Part shown: piece after piece, positions 21,528 to 29,483 of the stretch
How the letters are laid out: every line of letters begins with the position of its first letter
How positions within the stretch are numbered: position 1 is the first letter of the stretch
DNA from: Oscillibacter sp.
GTDB lineage: Bacteria; Bacillota; Clostridia; Oscillospirales; Oscillospiraceae
DNA: 64,000 bases
Direction: 5' to 3'
Assembly: GCA_017526785.1 (NCBI GenBank)
Contig: JAFXQV010000003.1
Location: forward strand, 1-64,000
Notes under the pieces: generated by a model
The model's input: the letters and a program-made list of their open reading frames with translations, nothing else
The model's database searches: none
Told to the model about the DNA's origin: nothing
Translations under genes and position numbers: made by a program

Positions 21528-23348
21528 ATGGCTTACGAGTTTACCTGTCCCTACTGTTTCCGAACCATGCGGGACGACGAGGTGCTGTTCCGTTCGGAGA
21601 AAGTCACGTCGGCGCGTCCGGCGTCCCCGTCGGTCAGCGGGGTTCAGACGATTGTCGACACGCTGTTACCGCCCGACACCCCCGCCGATTCCGACGACGA
21701 GCGGGAGTTGCTATCGTATGTGCGGGGGACGCTGTGCGGCCTGCTGGAACGCGGCGCGGACATCACCCGCGACGACCTCTACCCGGTGGAGGAGTACGAC
21801 AACTGGCGCGACTTCGAGAACCGTTTCCCGGACTGCGCGCTAAAGACGCGTATCACGAAACTGTCGGAGCGTCTCGGGGACATCCGGAACGTACAGGAGG
21901 CGGCGCGGAAGTCCACCCCGGCGGCGGACACGTTCTTTGAGCTGTCGGACGACCCGGTTTATCAGCGCTTCTGGGAGAAGTTCGCGGGCGGCCGCACCAC
22001 GGAGACCGATACCGAACATGACCGCGAGCCGTGGCGGCGGCGCGTACTCGACCCGAATAATAAGGTTCATCAAAGTTACCTGCAACAACAGCCCGACGGC
22101 GGCTATCTCATCCGGGACGTGGACGGGATGGTGTCGAAAATCCAGTTGAAGGAGGACGCGTTGGAGTGTGACCGCCGGGTGTGTCCGCACTGTCACAACC
22201 CCCTGCCGCCGAACTACGGAAAGAACCCCGTACGGCGTCTGGCCGTGATTGGAATCACGGGTTCCGGTAAGACGGTCTACCTCTGCAAGCTGTTCGAGGG
22301 CATGGACAGATACATGGCGAAAGTACACCTGAACGCGTTTGACTCCCCGAGCGTCACACAGTTTCTGTACGACAATGAGGTAGCGTACGGAAAGCCCCTG
22401 CCGGGTTCGACGACGGTCTACCTGCATCAGCCGCTCTTTTTCGATTTGTCGCGCTCTGTGGGCGGCAACGAAAAGCGCGTGGAGACGCTGGTTATCTACG
22501 ACGTGACCGGGGAGGTGTTCGAGGACCCGCGCCGCGCAAGAGACGCGTTACAGTTCGCGCCGTTCATCCGGCACGCCGACGGAATCATGCTCTTGATTGA
22601 CCCGGCGCAGTTCCCCTCTTACGTCGGGGCGAAAGCCGGGCGGGAACTTCGCTACAAGCCCACGCAGGCGCTACGCAACATTCACAACATTGTCACGGAC
22701 GGCGACACCCGCCGCAAGTGCCGCAAGCCCGTGGCGGTGTGCGTGTCCAAGATGGACGAATTAATGAGCCTGTTCCCGGAGGACTTGCGGCGGCGGCTGA
22801 GCGAGGAGGTCGAGGGTATCCGCGACAATCGCGGATACTACGAGGCGATGTTCAACGCGAAAGCCTACAACCCGATTTTGGACGGCCTCTACACGTTTTT
22901 CCAGACCCACGACGAATCCTTGTCGTTACTCATGGACGGCAATTTCAAGAATTACGCCTGCTTCGCGTTCACGGCGCTGGGCTGTGACGTGGACAAGGAC
23001 ACGGGGCTTCCCCTGCACGAGGGCGACCACTTCACCACGCGCCGCGTCGAGGAGCCGCTTCTGTGGCTGTTCCACTGCTTCGGCTACATCGACGCCAACG
23101 AAAAGATTGACTACCCCTACAAACGGGTGAACTGTCCGGAGTGCGGCAGTACGGACAACTATATTTTACCGCTGGAAGAACGCGAAATACGTTCGGGGTT
23201 TCTGCGGCTGACGCGAACCTATGTCAACCGGGCTTGCAACCAGTGCGGGAACCGCTGGGCGGATACGTGGACGGAAGACGAGGAACGCGCCGAACTCGAC
23301 GAGGAGCGCTTCCGGCTGGAAGCGGAGCGGGCGAACCGTCCGCTGTGA
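21528..23348 (+). CDS. Zinc-ribbon P-loop GTPase-like protein (DO-GTPase type)
   Basis: The 606 residues combine zinc-binding pairs with an NTPase. An N-terminal CPYC (residues 7-10) is followed by CPHC near 218, Walker A GITGSGKT at about 241-248, a DxxG-like IYDVTGEVF, and SKMDE near 406 in the place of the NKxD guanine motif. The C-terminal ribbon has CPEC and CNQC pairs (about 534-570), then a charged helix. The arrangement resembles the DO-GTPase group of the GTPase-associated conflict systems. GTP rather than ATP preference is inferred from SKMD. It lies directly upstream of the GAP1-like gene, its expected partner. Confidence 0.75.
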   Translation: MAYEFTCPYCFRTMRDDEVLFRSEKVTSARPASPSVSGVQTIVDTLLPPDTPADSDDERELLSYVRGTLCGLLERGADITRDDLYPVEEYDNWRDFENRFPDCALKTRITKLSERLGDIRNVQEAARKSTPAADTFFELSDDPVYQRFWEKFAGGRTTETDTEHDREPWRRRVLDPNNKVHQSYLQQQPDGGYLIRDVDGMVSKIQLKEDALECDRRVCPHCHNPLPPNYGKNPVRRLAVIGITGSGKTVYLCKLFEGMDRYMAKVHLNAFDSPSVTQFLYDNEVAYGKPLPGSTTVYLHQPLFFDLSRSVGGNEKRVETLVIYDVTGEVFEDPRRARDALQFAPFIRHADGIMLLIDPAQFPSYVGAKAGRELRYKPTQALRNIHNIVTDGDTRRKCRKPVAVCVSKMDELMSLFPEDLRRRLSEEVEGIRDNRGYYEAMFNAKAYNPILDGLYTFFQTHDESLSLLMDGNFKNYACFAFTALGCDVDKDTGLPLHEGDHFTTRRVEEPLLWLFHCFGYIDANEKIDYPYKRVNCPECGSTDNYILPLEEREIRSGFLRLTRTYVNRACNQCGNRWADTWTEDEERAELDEERFRLEAERANRPL

Positions 23349-23370
23349 CGGCATACCGGAGGGCGTTGTT

Positions 23371-26121
23371 ATGCAAGTATACCAGTGCTGTTACACAAAC
23401 TTACTTCGATATGACGGACCCTACAAAGTCGGCGGCTGGACGGCCACGGCGTTTTCGCGCGACATCCCGCCGGAGGCGCTACGCGACTGCGAACACTTCC
23501 AGCGCGCCGACACGTCCGACCGCGCTACCGACGAGTTCGGAAAGACATTGCGCCTGTACGAGGTTATCTGTCAGGGGAACTATGCCTACGTCATCCGTAC
23601 GCGCTACGGCATGCGCGACCACATGGGGCGCGGAAACAATCTCTTTTCCCACGCCTACATTTTCCCGGCGGACGGCGGCTGTCTCGAACACCCGGAAATG
23701 CTGTTTCGGCTGGACAAGTCCGCCTTCACGCAGGAGGCGGGAACGGTTGTCGACCCGGAGGCGGAGTCGGCGGAACTGGCGCGGGAGGCGCTCTCGCGCC
23801 TGAAAGACGGGCGGCTTCCGGAGCCGCCGCGCGGGGAGGCGTTCGACTTCGCGCGGGCGCTGGACTCTATCGGGCTGTCGGCGCGGCGCGAACTCTACAA
23901 GACGCTCTTGCAGTGCGTCTACGCGCACATGGACGCCAAGCGCGAAAGCGGGCGTCAGCCGCCGCCGCTCTACATTCAGTACGGCACGCCGGACATGGAC
24001 GCCGACGCCAAAGACGCGTTACTCCGGAAACTGTTGTGCTGTATTATGTACGGTCTGCCGCACTGGATGCGGCGGACATTGCGGGCGTCGAACTGGTCGG
24101 ACATTGACAACACGCCGAAAGATTTTATTTTCACGACGGAGGATGTCACGCGGTTGGCGGGCGACGGCGCGTATCTGGTTCTGGACACGGGAGCGCGGAA
24201 CGTCGAACGCCGCCGAATGGCGCGTCTGGAACGTTGCGGCTATCTGCCCTACGCAGCCCTGAAACTTGACCCGGAGCGATTCCCGGACTTTTTCGCGGGG
24301 CTTGACCGCTACGCGAAAGCCTTGGGCGACACGGAAGCCGCCAGCGAGGCCATACGGAAACTTGTCTGGCAATGCTACTGGAACCCGGAGACGTTCCGGT
24401 TTACGGAGCGTCCGGACGTGGGGCATTTGGAGCGGAAAGAGCTGGTTTCGCTGTTGAGCGACGCGGCCGGGAGCGGCCTGTACAGCATGGGACTAAAGGA
24501 AGTTCTGACCGCCGCGCGGAAGCGGATACCGTCCGACACGCTGACGGAATCTCTGCGCGAAAATTTGTCGCGCTGGGAGAGCGAGTACCGCCGCCGTCAG
24601 GGTCTCCCGGAATTGGAGCCGGAGCCGCTTCACGAAGAAGCGGAGGCGCGGGACAATGCCGAATTTCCTCTTTCCGGCGCTGACGCGCCGCCCTCTCCCG
24701 TACCGGGGGAGAGGAGGGACAGTCCCCCCTCTATAGACGGAGATATCGCCTTTAGTCGACAGAGGGAGGTTGAACTGTCCGACCCGTTGCCGGTCTGGAC
24801 TGACCCGGAGGCGGAACCGCCGCAAGTGTCCGGGACGCTGTTACCGTTCACGGACTGGGACGCCGTGGAGCGTGACTGGCGGAACATGTCCGGGGAACGC
24901 CGGGAGGCGGTCATAGAGTGGCTGGGGCAGTTGTTGGAGAAGGCGCAGAACGTCCCGATAGCCGAGGGCATTTTCCGAAAGCACATGGAACGGCAGTCGC
25001 GGCCAAATAAGGATATCTATTTTCTGCTGATGATAGACCGGAAAGTGTCCGGGAAACTGAACCCGCAGGCGATTATACGGGCGTACTGCCACGAGGAGTT
25101 GGCGCGGACGAAAACCAAGTCCGACGCCGTACGCTGGCGGACATTCGCGGACTTGTGTTCGATATGCCAGCGCATGGACGCGGCGGACTTGTCGGAGCGA
25201 ATCGCCGAGGAGGTACGGGAACTCTACCGCCGCGAGGCCGTCCCCGGCGGACAGGACGGACGCGCCGTCACGGCTCTGCGCATGTACGATGAACTTATGT
25301 CGCGCCTGAACCCGCGAGAGTTCGACGCCCACAAGAGCCACGCCCGCAAACATTACTGGGACATCGTTGACGGCAATTGGAAATACTTTTCGTTCCGCGC
25401 CCTCCCGGAGTACGAGGCTTTCGAGGACGGACAGCGCCACATGTTCCCGACGCTTATTCGCATGGCGGACAGTTTCCGCCCCGGCCGGGAGGCGGCTTTT
25501 CTGAAGCAGGTCAGCGGATTCTTTCAGATGTTGGACACGCCCGGGTATTATACCAGTGAAAACAAACTGCGTATCACGGGACAGCTCTACGAGGAACTCG
25601 ACCGCCGCCACGCCGGGACGCTTCCCGACGATTACCGGGGCTGGATGAATCTGGCGACGCTCTCCGAGGAGAAAGGCACGCTTCCGGCCATTCGGGAGCT
25701 TTACGAGGCCATACACCCCTTTGACCAATGGAAGCTGGCGGAATGTTACCCGCGTTTTACGTGGAAGTGCAAGGACGGCGGCGACCGCAAGGCGCGAATC
25801 GCGGCGTATCCGCTTGTGCGCGACGCCTGTTTTTCGCGCGACGCACAGAAGCCGGTTCCGCTGGACTTGTGGATTACGCTGGGCATGGAGGCGCTGAGCT
25901 TCTGCGAGGTCTACAACTGCTTCGCAATCTTCGAGAAGAAGCCCGACGCGGCGGTGTTGCGCGTGGAGGCGTCCGAGGCCGTCCGGGACAGTTCCATGAT
26001 GTACAGTCCGGCCGTGAGAGACTACGCGCAGGCGTATATAAAGTATCGCGGAGACGCGCAAATCCGGAAAGCCGTCCTGAACTGGCTGAAAGAGACTTCC
26101 GGCGGCAGGAAAAAATTCTAA
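23371..26121 (+). CDS. GTPase-associated protein 1 (GAP1)-like protein
   Basis: The 916 residues start at ATG 23371, 7 nt after GGAGGG; the open frame upstream overlaps the GTPase gene and is not used. The N-terminal domain (about 1-170: QCCYTNLLRYDG, then RDHMGRGNNLFSHAYIFP) fits the GAP1 N-terminal family known from GTPase-associated operons. A helical middle domain runs to about 430. Residues about 430-490 are a low-complexity linker into which a palindromic repeat seems to have been inserted. The C-terminal 400 residues are helical. Its biochemical role is unknown; its constant partner is the P-loop GTPase. It is the last gene of the operon and is convergent with the Ter operon. Confidence 0.7.
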   Translation: MQVYQCCYTNLLRYDGPYKVGGWTATAFSRDIPPEALRDCEHFQRADTSDRATDEFGKTLRLYEVICQGNYAYVIRTRYGMRDHMGRGNNLFSHAYIFPADGGCLEHPEMLFRLDKSAFTQEAGTVVDPEAESAELAREALSRLKDGRLPEPPRGEAFDFARALDSIGLSARRELYKTLLQCVYAHMDAKRESGRQPPPLYIQYGTPDMDADAKDALLRKLLCCIMYGLPHWMRRTLRASNWSDIDNTPKDFIFTTEDVTRLAGDGAYLVLDTGARNVERRRMARLERCGYLPYAALKLDPERFPDFFAGLDRYAKALGDTEAASEAIRKLVWQCYWNPETFRFTERPDVGHLERKELVSLLSDAAGSGLYSMGLKEVLTAARKRIPSDTLTESLRENLSRWESEYRRRQGLPELEPEPLHEEAEARDNAEFPLSGADAPPSPVPGERRDSPPSIDGDIAFSRQREVELSDPLPVWTDPEAEPPQVSGTLLPFTDWDAVERDWRNMSGERREAVIEWLGQLLEKAQNVPIAEGIFRKHMERQSRPNKDIYFLLMIDRKVSGKLNPQAIIRAYCHEELARTKTKSDAVRWRTFADLCSICQRMDAADLSERIAEEVRELYRREAVPGGQDGRAVTALRMYDELMSRLNPREFDAHKSHARKHYWDIVDGNWKYFSFRALPEYEAFEDGQRHMFPTLIRMADSFRPGREAAFLKQVSGFFQMLDTPGYYTSENKLRITGQLYEELDRRHAGTLPDDYRGWMNLATLSEEKGTLPAIRELYEAIHPFDQWKLAECYPRFTWKCKDGGDRKARIAAYPLVRDACFSRDAQKPVPLDLWITLGMEALSFCEVYNCFAIFEKKPDAAVLRVEASEAVRDSSMMYSPAVRDYAQAYIKYRGDAQIRKAVLNWLKETSGGRKKF
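24678..24737 (+). repeat. Palindromic dispersed repeat inside the GAP1-like gene
   Basis: The core CGCTGACGCGCCGCCCTC (24678-24695) is followed by a palindrome (CTCTCCC / GGGGAGAG) and a GGGAC/GTCCC run. A copy with 17 of 18 bases the same lies in reverse at 62814-62831 in an intergenic region. Here it is read as a proline/serine-rich linker and keeps the frame. Confidence 0.6.
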
Positions 26122-26218
26122 CTGTGCGGATGAAGTTCCTTTGTGGGGGCGGGTAGCGTGTCAAGGCCGGAGGGCGTTTTCGTCCCCCTCTGTGGCCTTG
26201 CGGCGAACCGAACAGGAC

Positions 26219-26252
26219 GAAAAAACACGTCCGGGGAACGTCCCGGACGTGT
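26219..26252 (-). terminator. Strong terminator of the Ter operon
   Basis: A perfect 11-bp stem (26225-26235 with 26242-26252; arms ACACGTCCGGG and CCCGGACGTGT) has a 6-nt loop and on the - strand runs straight into T6. The + strand operon ending at 26121 has a weaker CAAGGCC/GGCCTTG stem at 26162-26200 before it. Confidence 0.85.
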
Positions 26253-26258
26253 GGATTT

Positions 26259-27491
26259 TCAGTCTTTTTTGCCGCGAATCCAGCGCAAGCCCCAATGGAA
26301 AGCCTCGTCCATCTGGCTGTGTCCCTTGAAGAAGCGCACCACTTTTTCGACGCTTAATGTCTCGTCGCGGTCGTTTTCGAGCAGCGCAATGGCGCACATG
26401 CCCAGATTAGAGCCGTATTCGTCCATGCGGACAATGATTTCCTGTCCGTCGGCACAGCGCACCGTCACCACGCCGCTGGCCTCGCGCCAGTTCGCCGCGC
26501 CGTCGTAGATGAACGTGTAGACCAGTATCCGGCGTATCAGGGAAATTTTGTTGCCGTTGACGCGGAGGTTTTCGCCGCCGACGGTCGCGCCCGTGCGGTC
26601 GTCGCCGTCCAGCACGACATACGGGACTTTGTTATAGCTCCCGAACGCCTTGCCCAGCGCCTGCACACAGCCTTTCGTACCGTCTTTGAGTTCGTACAGG
26701 CACCCCAAGTCCAAGTCGACGGCGGCGGGGCGCGTTCCGAACAGTCCGACGCGTCCGACGGGCTGATTCCAGTTCAGATTGATGACGACTTCGCCTAAAT
26801 TTTTGCCGCGCTTCTCCAAGCTGACCTTCTGCCCCTTGCGGAGTTCGACCTTTTTCGGGGTTACCGGAACAGGTTCAGGCGTCGGCGGAGACGCTTTTTT
26901 TGCTTTCGGCGTTGGCACAGGTTGCGGTGGGGGTACGGGTTTCGGTTGCGGCGTGGGCGGCACGGGTTGCGGCGCGGCTTCTTCGCCGCCGTACGACCGC
27001 AGTAAGTCGCCCAGTCCGCCGTTGAACCCGCGCGCCACGGCCGAGAAGCGCCAGCCGTCCCGGCGGTAGAGTTCCACGGAAATAATGGCGCGTTCGTTCA
27101 TAAAGTCGGCACCCGTCAGACGCATTTGCAGGGCGGCGCGGCCGTCCTGCCAGATATCCAGCGTGTGGGCGGTGATGTTGCCCATGACGCCCTTGTGACC
27201 GTCGATGGAGGCCGTGAACACCAGTTTGTCGATAGTCGCGGGGAGACTGCCCAGCGACAGCGTGAACACCGCGCCCTGTACGCTCGGCTCATAGCGGATT
27301 TCGCCGCCCGGGGACTGTATCTGGTTGTAGAACACCATGTAGCGGTCATCGGACAGTTTCCCGTCGGCGTCGACGCCGAAGCAGCAGTAGTCGTACACGT
27401 CCCCGCCCGTCACGGACATGGCAACCGCGATTTCCCGGCCGACGTTCACGTACTGGTCGAGTTTGCCGCGCATTCCCCTTTGAATGTTCAT
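26259..27491 (-). CDS. Double TerD-domain protein (TerA/TerF-like)
   Basis: The 410 residues hold two TerD-type domains joined by a proline-rich linker (about 165-215). The first (about 1-160) has VDADGKLSDDRYMVFYN and the terminal GFNGGL segment. The second (about 215-400) begins LRKGQKVSLEK and has the acidic VVLDGDDRTGA loop that binds calcium in the family. It is the last gene of the operon, after an AIM24 gene and two single TerD genes. Ter proteins act in stress responses linked to metal ions and phage or tellurite exposure; the exact job here is unknown. Confidence 0.82.
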   Translation of the reverse strand: MNIQRGMRGKLDQYVNVGREIAVAMSVTGGDVYDYCCFGVDADGKLSDDRYMVFYNQIQSPGGEIRYEPSVQGAVFTLSLGSLPATIDKLVFTASIDGHKGVMGNITAHTLDIWQDGRAALQMRLTGADFMNERAIISVELYRRDGWRFSAVARGFNGGLGDLLRSYGGEEAAPQPVPPTPQPKPVPPPQPVPTPKAKKASPPTPEPVPVTPKKVELRKGQKVSLEKRGKNLGEVVINLNWNQPVGRVGLFGTRPAAVDLDLGCLYELKDGTKGCVQALGKAFGSYNKVPYVVLDGDDRTGATVGGENLRVNGNKISLIRRILVYTFIYDGAANWREASGVVTVRCADGQEIIVRMDEYGSNLGMCAIALLENDRDETLSVEKVVRFFKGHSQMDEAFHWGLRWIRGKKD

Positions 27492-27539
27492 AAATGCCCC
27501 CTTACGAAAAGGGGCGGAGAGATTCCCCGCCCGCTAACG

Positions 27540-28232
27540 TCAATTGCGGTTATTGCTGACGGGCAACAAGCTCTGAATCCACTGCGTGAACGCTTCCGGC
27601 TTCCGGGTCTGGATGAGAACCACGCCCGGCCCCGTGAAGCGGCATACCAGCGCTTCCCCGGAAATCAGGCTGGACACCCAGCCGCCCGACGCCTTTTCGA
27701 TTTTGTAGTCCATATAGTCAGGCCACGCGACAAGGTGTCCGTTGTCGACCACGACCTGCTCCCCGGCGGACAGGTTGATGGCGTGAATCGCGCCGAAACT
27801 GCTTAGGAACACCGTCCCGCGCCCGGATACGTCCAGCACGAAGAAGCCTTCCCGCGAAAAAAAGCCCTGCATAAGATTCTGCATGGTGGTATTGACCGCA
27901 ATGCCCGACGTGGCCGCCAGAAAGCCGTTCTTCTGCACGCGCAAATGATAGCTTCCGTCAAGGGCAACGTCGATGATACCGCCCAGAGAGGACGGGGCGA
28001 GCAGAACCTTTCCCGCGCCGCGACTGGCGCGGATGGTCTGGAAGAAGAACTTTTCCCCGGCAAGGAACTTCCGCGCCAGTCCACCTAATACATTGCCGTC
28101 CATAGAGCCTTCAATGTCAAGTGTCCCGGACATGCTAACCATGGCGTCGGATTCGGCCTTGACGGACTCGCCGCGCTCCAGTTCGCACTCAAGGGCGGAG
28201 AAAGCGTTGCCGTAGAGGATTTCGTATTGCAT
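27540..28232 (-). CDS. AIM24/TIGR00266-family protein
   Basis: The 230 residues form the beta-rich repeat fold of the AIM24 family: CELERGESVKAESDAMVSMS at the N-terminus, then MDGNVLGGLARKFLAGEKFF, and a terminal region with GEALVCRFTGPGVVLIQTR. The molecular function of the family is not established, but it recurs beside terD genes. The start codon shares one base with the stop of the upstream terD, so the two are coupled. Confidence 0.85.
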   Translation of the reverse strand: MQYEILYGNAFSALECELERGESVKAESDAMVSMSGTLDIEGSMDGNVLGGLARKFLAGEKFFFQTIRASRGAGKVLLAPSSLGGIIDVALDGSYHLRVQKNGFLAATSGIAVNTTMQNLMQGFFSREGFFVLDVSGRGTVFLSSFGAIHAINLSAGEQVVVDNGHLVAWPDYMDYKIEKASGGWVSSLISGEALVCRFTGPGVVLIQTRKPEAFTQWIQSLLPVSNNRN

Positions 28233-28810
28233 TACACGTTCACTCCGTAATTCAAGCCCAGCGCGCGCAAGCCGCCCTGAAAGCCGTTGCCGATTGCGTT
28301 AAACTTCCACTCTCCGCGGTTGCGGTAGAGTTCGCCGACGACAAGCGCCGTCTCGATGGAGTAGTCCTCCCCGAGGTCGTAGCGAATCAGTTCTTTGTGG
28401 TTGGTCTCGTCCATGACGCGGATATAGGCGTTACTGACCTGTCCAAAGTTCTGCTTGCGCGCGTCGGCCTCGTAAATCGTGACCGTGAAGTCAATTTTGT
28501 CGATAGCGGCGGGAACCTTGCTCAAATCGACAAAAATCTGTTCGTCGTCGCCCTCTCCGGCTCCGGTACGGTTATCGCCCCTGTGTTCGACGCTCCCCGA
28601 CGCGTGTTTCAGGTTGCCATAAAAGACGAAATCGGCGTCAGAGGTTACTTTGCCGTTCGCGTCCAGCAGGAACACGGACACGTCCAAGTCGAAGTCAAAG
28701 CCGCCGTCGTACTTGTTCACGTCCCAGCCCAGACCGACAAGCAGCTTGCTCAGTCCCGGATTGGTTTTCGTCAAATCGACTTTCTGCCCCTTGGACAAAT
28801 TCACAGCCAT
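28232..28810 (-). CDS. terD: TerD-family stress protein (copy 1)
   Basis: The 192 residues match TerD over the full length: N-terminal [20 protein letters not shown], the acidic [17 protein letters not shown] and [13 protein letters not shown] calcium-binding motifs, and the C-terminal [14 protein letters not shown]. It is very close to the adjacent copy 2, so the pair arose by tandem duplication. It follows a 9-bp hairpin (28844-28866) in the gap between the two copies. Confidence 0.93.
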   Translation of the reverse strand: MAVNLSKGQKVDLTKTNPGLSKLLVGLGWDVNKYDGGFDFDLDVSVFLLDANGKVTSDADFVFYGNLKHASGSVEHRGDNRTGAGEGDDEQIFVDLSKVPAAIDKIDFTVTIYEADARKQNFGQVSNAYIRVMDETNHKELIRYDLGEDYSIETALVVGELYRNRGEWKFNAIGNGFQGGLRALGLNYGVNV

Positions 28811-28880
28811 GATAAGCCCTCCATAATATCAGATACGGGAATGTTCCCGCGAAGAACTCGCGGGAATTTCCCCGAACAGT

Positions 28881-29459
28881 TTAGACGTTTACGCCGTAGT
28901 TCAGACCCAGCGCGCGCAGTCCGCCCTTGAAGCCGCTTCCGATTGCGTTAAACTTCCACTCTCCCTGATGGCGGTAAATCTCCCCGACGACCATTGCCGT
29001 TTCGATGGAAAAGTCCTCGCCCAAGTCGTAGCGGATGAGTTCCCGGCTGTTGGTCTCGTCGAGTACGCGAATATAGGCGTTGCTGACCTGCCCGAAATTC
29101 TGCTGGCGCTCGTCGGCCTCGTAAATCGTGACGGTGAAATCAATTTTCTGGATATTGGCGGGGACGGCGTTCAGGTCAATCAGAATCTGCTCATCGTCGC
29201 CCTCTCCGGCTCCGGTACGGTTGTCGCCCATGTGTTCGACGCTCCCGGACGGGTGCTTCAGGTTGTTGTAGAATACGAAATCGGCGTCCGAGGTTACTTT
29301 GCCGTTCGCGCCCAGCAGGAACGCGGCGGCGTCAAGGTCGAAATCGTAGCCGCCGTCATATCTGTTGATGTCCCAGCCCAGACCGACCAGAATTTTACTC
29401 AGTCCGGGATTATTCTTTGTCAACTCCACTTTCTGTCCCTTGGACAAATTCACAGCCAT
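28881..29459 (-). CDS. terD: TerD-family stress protein (copy 2)
   Basis: The 192-residue paralogue of the neighbouring gene has the same length and the same termini. Differences include [12 protein letters not shown] in place of [12 protein letters not shown], so one acidic residue of the first calcium-binding loop is Gly here, while GAGEGDDE is kept. It lies 24 nt after the P-type ATPase gene. Two copies with different loop residues may sense different calcium levels; this is inference. Confidence 0.93.
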   Translation of the reverse strand: MAVNLSKGQKVELTKNNPGLSKILVGLGWDINRYDGGYDFDLDAAAFLLGANGKVTSDADFVFYNNLKHPSGSVEHMGDNRTGAGEGDDEQILIDLNAVPANIQKIDFTVTIYEADERQQNFGQVSNAYIRVLDETNSRELIRYDLGEDFSIETAMVVGEIYRHQGEWKFNAIGSGFKGGLRALGLNYGVNV

Positions 29460-29483
29460 TGCAATAACCCCCTTACTTATCTT

